A stretch of 22,370 bases of DNA, taken from Christensenella sp964494645 (lineage in GTDB: Bacteria; Bacillota; Clostridia; Christensenellales; Christensenellaceae). The DNA is taken from contig CAZBSH010000037.1 in the NCBI GenBank assembly GCA_964494645.1, positions 1-22,370 of the forward strand, read 5' to 3'. A model generated the notes under the pieces. That model made no database searches and was not told the DNA's origin. It was given only the letters and a program-made list of their open reading frames with translations. Of this stretch, positions 1-6,577 are shown piece by piece. A program made the translations under genes and the position numbers. Each line of letters begins with the position of its first letter. Within the stretch, counting starts at the first letter, position 1.

Positions 1-3
1 GCT

Positions 4-12
4 GAGGGGAGG
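4..12 (+). promoter_or_regulatory. Ribosome binding site deciding a GTG start
   Basis: A purine-rich GAGGGGAGG lies eight bases ahead of the GTG at 21, so GTG is preferred as the start of the first small membrane protein. The TGA at 3-5 could be the stop codon of an upstream gene in the same operon, but only two bases before it are visible. Confidence 0.6.
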
Positions 13-20
13 ATATCCGC

Positions 21-413
21 GTGGTTAAGGAGTGGTTCAAAAATTTTCTGAGTACGGCTGCAATCACGATTTTTCTTATTACATTGGTGGGAGTATTGAC
101 CGGTGACGACAGTGTGAAAATGCTTTCAATCTTGCCTGCTATTGCTGCAAACCTAATCATTCATCTGGGGTTGATTGGGATAAGACGGATAGCCTGTGTA
201 TATTATATCATGGAGATACTTTTAGAATTTGGATATGTTTTGGGAACGGTTCTGCTGACCGGATTTCTGAGCGGGTGGTTTATTACGACGTCGATATGGA
301 TAACCGTAACAATTACAGTTGTCGTATTCACGGCAGCTTGCCTGATAGACGTTGTTCATATCCATAAAGATATTGAAACGATCAATCAACAACTCGCGCA
401 AAGGGACGGCTGA
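21..413 (+). CDS. Small four-helix membrane protein, DUF3021-like
   Basis: A 130-residue protein with four predicted membrane segments, roughly residues 9-28, 34-53, 62-87 and 89-110, followed by a short cytoplasmic tail ending in DIETINQQLAQ. The length, four-helix plan and an Asn-Gln-rich tail after the last helix resemble the DUF3021 family. Those proteins usually sit directly downstream of a LytTR-type DNA-binding regulator and are thought to modulate it. The upstream neighbour is outside the window, so this context cannot be checked. Start is GTG at 21 with a strong ribosome site. The gene converges on the glycosyltransferase, and the two stop codons are only 33 bases apart. No catalytic motif is visible. 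It could equally be an unrelated small membrane protein. Confidence 0.6.
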   Translation: MVKEWFKNFLSTAAITIFLITLVGVLTGDDSVKMLSILPAIAANLIIHLGLIGIRRIACVYYIMEILLEFGYVLGTVLLTGFLSGWFITTSIWITVTITVVVFTAACLIDVVHIHKDIETINQQLAQRDG

Positions 414-431
414 ATCAAAAGACTGAAATAT

Positions 432-447
432 GCCGGGAAAACCCGGC
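432..447. terminator. Hairpin between convergent genes, possible terminator
   Basis: A perfect six-pair GC stem, GCCGGG-AAAA-CCCGGC, lies between the two convergent stop codons and touches the stop codon of the minus-strand glycosyltransferase. On the minus strand it is followed by a moderately U-rich tail (ATATTTCAGTCTTTT in DNA), but on the plus strand there is no U run. It is probably a weak terminator for the glycosyltransferase or a stabilising 3-prime hairpin. Confidence 0.45.
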
Positions 448-2330
448 TATACATCAGCTTTGTCTTCCTCGCAGTCTGTTTCCAGCATATGTGCGGCGTG
501 CAGCTTTTCCACATAAAATCTGGAAAGGCGGAATGCCGCTTCTTTTTCTGTATTCATAAACTGGAACTCAAGAAATACAGGAGATTCCTTGATGAATTCC
601 GCGGTAGAAACAAGCCCGGTGCGCGGAACGGTAAATTCATATATCGTTCCGGGGATAAAATCGTTGATAAAGTTTTTGGGCTTACATACACGAAAACCGT
701 CAAAGCTCATTTGGTAGGCAAAGAAAGGTTTGTTGTCCATCTCCAGTGTTTCTTCGATATCTACGCTTAGAGCTTCGCCTGCTGTTTCGGCTGCAGAACT
801 TTTGGCCGCAATGATCGAATATGCCAACGCATACAAATTATAGACTGTCCAGCCACAGCAGACAATAAGTGGCAGCGCGGAAACATTAAGCCCGATTTTA
901 TAAGCGGCAACACCCAACGAAAACATAAGCCATATTGCGAGAATAATGTGCGGGATAACGGGGCGCAGATTTGTCTTATAATTTGTTGGCAGGTCTTTAG
1001 GGGTGACGTTAAACTTATGACTGGGATGGAAAAATTCTTGCAGAATCGCCGAAGAATGATAAGGAGCCATTAGCGTATCGTAAATATGGGAGCTTGTATA
1101 TGTTCTCACATTACCGATCAAGATGCGGAAACTCATGCCGAAAAGCAGAAGTGTCGGAACGACGCCTAACAAAAATTGCGGTAGAGTAATGTTTACAACG
1201 GGGATCGCAAAAACCATAAATACGGTTGGAATCAGTAAATAAATCAATTTCTGGAAAGAAGTAAACCAATATAAATATAACTCAAAATAAATGGCCTTTT
1301 GGCGCAAGGAAAGACCGGGGAGAAGCAATGGATGGATCGCGCGAAAAATTTGTACAGTTCCTTTGGCCCAACGCTGGCGTTGAGACCTTAGATCCTTGAG
1401 GTTATATGGCGCGATGCCTAACGCATAGGCTTTGTTGATAAAAATCGTGCGATATCCGGCATTCTGTAATAAAATACCTGTCGCCATATCTTCGGTGATG
1501 CTTGAAGTGGGTATTCCGCCGATTTCTTCCAGTGCGCTGCGTCGGATGAGGGCATTGGTACCAATATGGATCATGGCATTGCGTTCGGACAGTTCCGGCT
1601 CTATATAGCGCATGAAAAAGTCCTGTTCATTAAAAAACTTTTCATTTAGGATCTGGAACGAGTCCTTGTTATAAAATGCCTGCGGAAACTGAACCATGGC
1701 AATATGTTCATCCTGAAAATAAGGAAGCGCTGTTTTGATCAGATTTGGTTTTACAATAAAGTCCGCATCAAGAAGCAACACAAGGTCGCTTTGTGTAACG
1801 GACAATGCATGGTTAATATTTCCGGCTTTTGCATGCTCATTATCGGAACGGGTGATATATTCTATTCCCAATGTTTCGGCGGATAATTTGAGCAGATCAC
1901 GTTTTCCGTCATCGCAAATATACACCTTTTTGTTTTCATAAGGAAGCGAAGCTGCGGCAAGCGCGCTTGATACAACCAGCTTGTAGGGCTCGTTGTAGGT
2001 GCAAATGAAAATAGCCACGGAAGGTTGATATCCATCCTTAAGCGTGGGCGTTTCCCGCCGGATTTTTTCGTCACGAAAAAAGAGACTCATCGAAAACAAG
2101 GCGACGAAAACACCGAGAGCTTCCGCTATGTACAAAAGAATAGAAAACAAACCGGAAAATACGCTTGCAAAGTTCAGCGTAAAAAACAGACGCCATATGA
2201 TATAAATCAACATGATGACGATCGTATATACAATATAAAAACGTCTCCAAAAAGCGAAGTGTTTTGCGAGTAAGTATAAAATAACGACACCGGCAATCAT
2301 TAGAATAAAAGTAATCAGGATTTGTTCCAT
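447..2330 (-). CDS. Processive family 2 glycosyltransferase, cellulose synthase-like, with degenerate PilZ-like tail
   Basis: A 627-residue membrane glycosyltransferase that should polymerise a UDP-sugar into an exported polysaccharide. Two N-terminal membrane regions precede a GT-A domain with the processive GT2 signature: CDDG near residue 140, DAD near 188, TED with the catalytic-base Asp near 281 and QRQRW near 317. Further membrane helices follow, with an FNVTPK segment typical of BcsA-like enzymes. The last ~90 residues resemble a PilZ beta-barrel, but the usual DxSxxG is QMSFDG and no RxxxR is evident, so cyclic-di-GMP binding is doubtful. I chose ATG at 2330 because GGGGAG lies about eight bases upstream; a TTG at 2345 would add five residues but lies within that ribosome site. 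The polymer could be cellulose, a mixed glucan or another exopolysaccharide. It is divergent from a sensor kinase operon that may control it. Confidence 0.85.
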   Translation of the reverse strand: MEQILITFILMIAGVVILYLLAKHFAFWRRFYIVYTIVIMLIYIIWRLFFTLNFASVFSGLFSILLYIAEALGVFVALFSMSLFFRDEKIRRETPTLKDGYQPSVAIFICTYNEPYKLVVSSALAAASLPYENKKVYICDDGKRDLLKLSAETLGIEYITRSDNEHAKAGNINHALSVTQSDLVLLLDADFIVKPNLIKTALPYFQDEHIAMVQFPQAFYNKDSFQILNEKFFNEQDFFMRYIEPELSERNAMIHIGTNALIRRSALEEIGGIPTSSITEDMATGILLQNAGYRTIFINKAYALGIAPYNLKDLRSQRQRWAKGTVQIFRAIHPLLLPGLSLRQKAIYFELYLYWFTSFQKLIYLLIPTVFMVFAIPVVNITLPQFLLGVVPTLLLFGMSFRILIGNVRTYTSSHIYDTLMAPYHSSAILQEFFHPSHKFNVTPKDLPTNYKTNLRPVIPHIILAIWLMFSLGVAAYKIGLNVSALPLIVCCGWTVYNLYALAYSIIAAKSSAAETAGEALSVDIEETLEMDNKPFFAYQMSFDGFRVCKPKNFINDFIPGTIYEFTVPRTGLVSTAEFIKESPVFLEFQFMNTEKEAAFRLSRFYVEKLHAAHMLETDCEEDKADV

Positions 2331-2587
2331 CGCGATTCTCCCCAAATAGTCTAAGTTGATTTAAAAATCCATAATTAATATTAAACATACCAAGAAATAT
2401 GAAACAGGATAATATTTAAAATGATACATAAATAAAAGTTTTGACTGTGCGAAATGTAACGGTTTGGTAACGCTGTATAATTTATAATAAAAATCCTGAC
2501 AGAGAAGGAATAGAATCTTTTTTTGTGTAAACAAGCAAAAAACAGTTTATAATAATTTGCAAATTGAGCAGTGGATGAGGCGGCTTT
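2331..2587. promoter_or_regulatory. AT-rich divergent promoter region
   Basis: This 257-base gap separates the divergent glycosyltransferase and sensor kinase. On the plus strand it has three TATAAT hexamers at 2476-2481, 2483-2488 and 2548-2553 and a TTGACT at 2441-2446. None of the -10 candidates is 16-18 bases from a good -35, so the plus-strand start site is not settled. The 10-mer TTTATAATAA occurs twice, at 2481 and 2546. No minus-strand promoter stands out in the AT-rich half near 2340-2440. No riboswitch was recognised. Confidence 0.5.
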
Positions 2588-4432
2588 ATGGGGGAAGCGT
2601 TTTATGTAAAGGGAAAGCGGAATTCCGTTATCTATCTGGTTTGTCTGTGTCTTATGATAACAGGCGTTTTAAGTTTGCTTTCTGTAAGCCAAAACTATCA
2701 GGAACTTACGGGACAGGCAAAGGTGAGAGACGGGATGCTTGATCTTGCGCAAACAAAGTTCTCGGAATGGGGATACGTATACCTGAACGGAGTATGGGAG
2801 TTTCTGCCTGAAGGGGCGATTGCTGCGCAAAATGAGACGGAGGAAACATTGATTCATGTTCCCGGTCGATGGATGCGAAGCGCTGTGATGGGGCAGCCGA
2901 CTTTCAAAGGAGATCATGGGAGCTATCGACTAACACTTACGAATGCCACGGCGGGAGAACGCATGATCGTTTTGGTGCCGGGAATGCTTTCCGATTATTC
3001 GATTTATATCAATGGGCAGAAGATTGTGCAGAATGGACAGACCGGTTTTATCGCGCCTTCTTCAACGTTGGATGTTGTCATAGAAATACAAAGCGAGAGG
3101 CTGGGGGGGCTTTATTTAACGCCACAGCTCATGCGATATGAATTGTTTGAAAAATATTACCCGCCATATGCCTTTATGATGATCGCGCTTTTTGCAGATC
3201 TTGCTTTTGCATCGGTTTTATTTTTTGTGATATCCATTGCGGGAAATACAAAGCGTAATTACAAATTTTTGTTTTTGTTCAGTATGATGACCGTGCTTCG
3301 TTATATGGTTAAGGTACTTTCGAATATACCGGATTTCCGCAAAAATCTTGCCGGAAGTGATATGGAGCTGCTTGCTCCGGCTATTTTTTTGTTCACCGTA
3401 GGTTGCGCAATTTGTGCGACATTTATGACAGAACAAATGTCCCCCGATCTTGGAAATAAAAAAATAAGAAACATCTTGTTTGGAGTGCTTTTAACATTTG
3501 CGGCGGTTGCGTGTTTCAATTGGAATTCGTTTTACTATAGATATTTGGAATTGCCGATTTTTTGCCTGGTGTTGAGCGTTTTTGGATATATTATATGGGT
3601 AGCGGTAAAAGCAATCCGAAAAGGCGTTGATTATGCTTTGATGATGGGAATCGGCACGATCGTCATAGCGTTTGGTCTGATTGTTGATACGTTGAACGTA
3701 AACGAGTATTTTGTATTTGACGTCTCGTTTGTATTGCCGTGGTGCATTGTGGCATTCTTATTGCTATACGCGATCATCCTGTCAAAGAACGAGCAAAAAT
3801 TGTATGATACGATGGAACGAAATATCAGGATGCAGCAGGAAGTCATTAATATGGAGGCGGTGGCGATGGCACAGCGGATGCAGCCGCATTTTCTTTATAA
3901 TGCGCTTACGGCGATTCAGGAAATGTGCTATACGGAACCGAGGAAGGCTGCTGAAATGATTGCAAATTTCGCGGCGTATTTACGTATGAATATTGATTTC
4001 TTGAAACAGCCGGAGGAGATTCCGTTCGAACAGGAGCTTCGGTTTATTGAAAACTATATGAATATCCAAAAAGAGCGTTTTGGAGGAGAACTTATATTTG
4101 AGTCAAAAATTGAAACGACAGATTTTATGATCCCCCCGCTTACCATCGAGCCGTTGATTGAGAATGCGGCGCAGCATGGCGTTAAGAACCGCGCCGGAGA
4201 AAAGTTTATTTTGCTTTATGTAAAAAAAGAAAAAGAAGAGATTATCATCGAGGTGCAAGACAATGGGCGGGGATTTGATGTGAATGAAATCATGAAAAAT
4301 GAGAATAACACGCTTAGCCATATTGTCAAGAGGTTAAGCTATTGGAAAAATGCAACGCTGGAAATCATAAGCGGGGAAAACGAAGGAACACGCATTTTGA
4401 TACATATTCCCGCGGAAAGAGAGAAAAAATGA
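2588..4432 (+). CDS. LytS/YehU-type sensor histidine kinase with 7TMR-DISM-like sensor
   Basis: A 614-residue membrane kinase. After an N-terminal membrane anchor (residues 14-34), an extracellular part (about 40-190) has a beta-sandwich pattern seen in 7TMR-DISM extracellular domains and glycosidase jelly rolls (YLNGVWEF, HVPGRW, YSIYINGQK), suggesting a carbohydrate-like ligand. Seven or so membrane segments follow (about 193-397). A short linker leads into a His_kinase domain with the phospho-acceptor in QPHFLYN (His434). A GHKL ATPase follows, with N-box EPLIENAAQHG (521-531) and DNGRGF (558-563). ATG 2588 has GGATGAGG seven bases upstream. The stop overlaps the start of the response regulator as ATGA, so the pair is translationally coupled. 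The ligand is inferred only from the fold. Confidence 0.88.
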   Translation: MGEAFYVKGKRNSVIYLVCLCLMITGVLSLLSVSQNYQELTGQAKVRDGMLDLAQTKFSEWGYVYLNGVWEFLPEGAIAAQNETEETLIHVPGRWMRSAVMGQPTFKGDHGSYRLTLTNATAGERMIVLVPGMLSDYSIYINGQKIVQNGQTGFIAPSSTLDVVIEIQSERLGGLYLTPQLMRYELFEKYYPPYAFMMIALFADLAFASVLFFVISIAGNTKRNYKFLFLFSMMTVLRYMVKVLSNIPDFRKNLAGSDMELLAPAIFLFTVGCAICATFMTEQMSPDLGNKKIRNILFGVLLTFAAVACFNWNSFYYRYLELPIFCLVLSVFGYIIWVAVKAIRKGVDYALMMGIGTIVIAFGLIVDTLNVNEYFVFDVSFVLPWCIVAFLLLYAIILSKNEQKLYDTMERNIRMQQEVINMEAVAMAQRMQPHFLYNALTAIQEMCYTEPRKAAEMIANFAAYLRMNIDFLKQPEEIPFEQELRFIENYMNIQKERFGGELIFESKIETTDFMIPPLTIEPLIENAAQHGVKNRAGEKFILLYVKKEKEEIIIEVQDNGRGFDVNEIMKNENNTLSHIVKRLSYWKNATLEIISGENEGTRILIHIPAEREKK

Positions 4433-5223
4433 TGAAAATTGTGGCAGTCGATAATGAACCCAGAGCTTTGCACATGCTTGAAATATTGCTGGAGCAACTG
4501 GACTTTGAAAAAGAAGTGCATGCCTTTCAAAATCCGGAAGAAGCGCTGCGTTATATGCAGGAAAACGAAGTAGACATTGCATTGCTCGATATTGATATGC
4601 CGGGACTCAATGGGATTGATTTAGCGGAGGCGCTGTTGGAGATCGAGGATCCGCCGGCGGTGGTTTTTGTGACCGGATATTATGAATATGCCCACCTTGC
4701 CTGGGGGGTCGAAGCAATCGATTATATATTGAAACCTTATTCTAAAGAACAGATTATGCAGGCGATCACGCGTTATCAAAAAAAGTTCCGGCCACTGCGC
4801 CGCATCGGGAAAGGGGAGCATAAAGTCAGGATACAATGCTTTCCGAATTTTGATGTTTTTGTGGATGAGAAGCCGATTAAATTCCGACATAAAAAATCGA
4901 AAGAGTTAATGGCGTTTATGGTTCATAATCAGGGGGCGTGGGTCAGTGTAGACAAGGTGATATTCGCGTTGTTTGAGGCGTGTGATGAGGAGGCTGCAAA
5001 AAACTATTACAGAGGGATATTGTTCCGTCTTCGGCAGATGCTTGCGGAGGTGGGGATACCATACATCATTGAAACAGGATATGGAAAGTGCAGGGTAGAC
5101 AACACAAAGTTTACATGTGATTATTATGAGTATCTGGCCGGGGAAACCAATCTTTTTAGAGGCGAGTATATGAGTGAATATAGCTGGGCGGAGGCGACCA
5201 CAGCGCGAATGCAAAACAGATGA
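4429..5223 (+). CDS. Response regulator with SARP/OmpR-like winged-helix output
   Basis: A 264-residue cytoplasmic transcription factor and the likely partner of the upstream kinase. The receiver domain (1-120) has the acidic pocket near Asp8, phospho-acceptor Asp54 in LLDIDMPG, the Thr of VTGY (82) and Lys102 in LKPY. Residues 133-235 resemble the winged-helix DNA-binding domain of SARP-type regulators (FPNFDVFVDEKPIKF, KSKELMAFMVHNQGA). The bacterial transcriptional activation domain that normally follows is short or missing. The start is ATG 4429, overlapping the kinase stop; a longer reading frame from 4342 is only overlap with the kinase. A strong terminator sits 20 bases after the stop. 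LytS-type kinases usually pair with LytTR regulators, so a SARP partner is a variation seen in Clostridia. Confidence 0.85.
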   Translation: MMKIVAVDNEPRALHMLEILLEQLDFEKEVHAFQNPEEALRYMQENEVDIALLDIDMPGLNGIDLAEALLEIEDPPAVVFVTGYYEYAHLAWGVEAIDYILKPYSKEQIMQAITRYQKKFRPLRRIGKGEHKVRIQCFPNFDVFVDEKPIKFRHKKSKELMAFMVHNQGAWVSVDKVIFALFEACDEEAAKNYYRGILFRLRQMLAEVGIPYIIETGYGKCRVDNTKFTCDYYEYLAGETNLFRGEYMSEYSWAEATTARMQNR

Positions 5224-5240
5224 TCAATCAAGCACATCGA

Positions 5241-5270
5241 CCATACGTGAAGAACGTATGGTTTTTTTTT
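5241..5270 (+). terminator. Rho-independent terminator of the two-component operon
   Basis: Stem CCATACGT (5241-5248), loop GAAGA and ACGTATGG (5254-5261) form eight perfect pairs followed by nine T residues. Its position just after the response regulator stop makes the function clear. Confidence 0.92.
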
Positions 5271-5307
5271 GAAAAATTTATGACAAAACCCATGAAATGC
5301 AACGATG

Positions 5308-5336
5308 TTGAAACGGTGCGATTGATATCATATAGA
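5308..5336 (+). promoter_or_regulatory. Sigma-A promoter of the Rrf2 gene
   Basis: TTGAAA (5308-5313), a 17-base spacer and TATAGA (5331-5336) make a good sigma-A promoter about 50 bases ahead of the Rrf2 start. The spacer contains the palindrome TGATATCA (5323-5330), also found in two other promoters in the window. Confidence 0.72.
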
Positions 5337-5346
5337 AAAAGTATTA

Positions 5347-5365
5347 TTTGATCAACCATATCAAA
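5347..5365. promoter_or_regulatory. Inverted repeat, candidate Rrf2 operator
   Basis: TTTGAT, seven bases, ATCAAA form a perfect inverted repeat about ten bases downstream of the -10 box, where a bound dimer would block initiation. Rrf2 proteins often repress their own genes through such dyads, so autoregulation is a reasonable inference. Confidence 0.5.
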
Positions 5366-5384
5366 GCAAACAACGGAGGTTTTT

Positions 5385-5792
5385 ATGCAGTTTCAATTAT
5401 CAACAGAATATGCAATCAGGGTCTTGAAATACTTGAACAAAAAAGAGAATGAATTGGTGACAGCTGAAGAATTGGCGAACACACTGGGTATCACGTACTT
5501 ATATGTGATGAAGGTAATACGCCAATTAAAAAACGCAGGACTGGTCGACTCAATGCAAGGCTGCCGCGGCGGATATCTGATCAAGCGCAAATTGAAAGAA
5601 ATTACAGCGTACGAGGTAGTATGCGGCATTGAGGGAGAGATATGCATTTGTCCTTGTTTAAAGCAAGGATATGAAATGACGGTAAAAAGCGCTGAGCAGT
5701 ACTCAGGCACAGAATTTTTCAGAAATTTGCAGGATCATATTGAAGAGGTTTTGAAAAACACATATCTTTCGGACGTTACATTACCGGTATGA
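5385..5792 (+). CDS. Rrf2-family transcriptional regulator
   Basis: A 135-residue DNA-binding protein whose N-terminal winged helix is typical of Rrf2 (LSTEYAIRVLKYL, VTAEELANTLGI, YVMKVIRQLKNAGLV, GCRGGYLIKR). Rrf2 proteins sense redox state, iron-sulfur cluster supply, nitric oxide or cysteine status. This one has five cysteines at 60, 80, 87, 89 and 91; the last three form CICPC in the wing-dimerisation linker where IscR and NsrR hold cluster ligands. The spacing differs from IscR (92/98/104), so it is not simply IscR. The start has GGAGG eight bases upstream. The gene is monocistronic-looking, with its own promoter and a candidate operator. No cysteine desulfurase gene lies beside it, so the target regulon is unknown. 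Confidence 0.9.
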   Translation: MQFQLSTEYAIRVLKYLNKKENELVTAEELANTLGITYLYVMKVIRQLKNAGLVDSMQGCRGGYLIKRKLKEITAYEVVCGIEGEICICPCLKQGYEMTVKSAEQYSGTEFFRNLQDHIEEVLKNTYLSDVTLPV

Positions 5793-5923
5793 GGTGCGGA
5801 TGTTTTGCCTTTGTTTACAATCGCAGGCGTTTTTGTAACGATCTTGTAATGGGCAGGATGCTATTCTGGATATAGAAGAAATGATTGCTGACCGGAACAG
5901 TATGCTTATCAAAAGAGGAAGAT

Positions 5924-6574
5924 ATGGGAAGAGGGATAAGAGACAGTTTTAGTATGACAGTAGGGCGGGATCAGATGAAGGAAACGTTTCAAAATATATT
6001 TCAACAATTTTCTTCGCCATTAAAGTCACACGGCATCAATGTGGCAAACTATTCTGAGCGGTTGTTGTTTCTTATTTTGGACGAGACGGGAGAACCGGGG
6101 CTGGAAGAATTAAATAGAGATGAGAGACTCTATGTGGGCGCTTTGTTCCATGATATTGGGAAGTTGAAAACACCGATAACGATACTAAATAAACCAAGCG
6201 GATTGACGGTGGAAGAGATGAGTGTAATGAAAGATCATGCGACTTGCGGGAAATTATTGATAGCAGAGCAATTTGATATTGCTGATCAAACATATAAAAA
6301 TGAACTGATGAAAATTGTTTGTTATCACCATGAACGGTGGGACGGAAAGGGATATCCGTACGGGTTGAAGGGGAATCAGATACCGGCCTCGGCGAGAATA
6401 TGCAGCATAGCGGATTCTTATGATGCAATGGTGGGGGGAAGGATTTATCAAAAGCAGATTACGCACCAGATGGCGTGCGACGAAATAAGAAAAAATGCGG
6501 GAACGCAATTTGATCCGGTGATTGCGGAGGTGTTTGTCCGCAATCACGATTTGTTTATGAATGAAAGGGAATAA
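5924..6574 (+). CDS. HD-GYP domain protein, likely cyclic-di-GMP phosphodiesterase
   Basis: A 216-residue cytoplasmic protein that is nearly all HD-GYP domain. Visible metal and signature residues are His36, the HD pair (76-77) in HDIGK, His105 and the full HHERWDGKGYP motif (135-145), followed by IPASARICSIADSYDAM. Such proteins hydrolyse cyclic-di-GMP to pGpG or GMP. No receiver, PAS or membrane domain is attached, so the input is unknown. I chose ATG 5924, preceded by AGAGGAAG; a TTG-initiated frame from 5885 adds 13 residues without a better ribosome site. Its stop is three bases before the giant surface protein, so the two are almost certainly co-transcribed. No confident promoter was found in the 131-base upstream gap. 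All motif residues look intact. Confidence 0.9.
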   Translation: MGRGIRDSFSMTVGRDQMKETFQNIFQQFSSPLKSHGINVANYSERLLFLILDETGEPGLEELNRDERLYVGALFHDIGKLKTPITILNKPSGLTVEEMSVMKDHATCGKLLIAEQFDIADQTYKNELMKIVCYHHERWDGKGYPYGLKGNQIPASARICSIADSYDAMVGGRIYQKQITHQMACDEIRKNAGTQFDPVIAEVFVRNHDLFMNERE

Positions 6575-6577
6575 AAT

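Noticed and set aside
2331..2587. Cyclic-di-GMP riboswitch searched for upstream of the kinase and other cyclic-di-GMP genes
   Set aside because: No GEMM-like conserved core was found in this or the other leaders examined (5793-5923, 14303-14470).
4342..4428. N-terminal extension of the response regulator
   Set aside because: It lies wholly inside the kinase gene and precedes the canonical receiver start MMKIVAVDNE.
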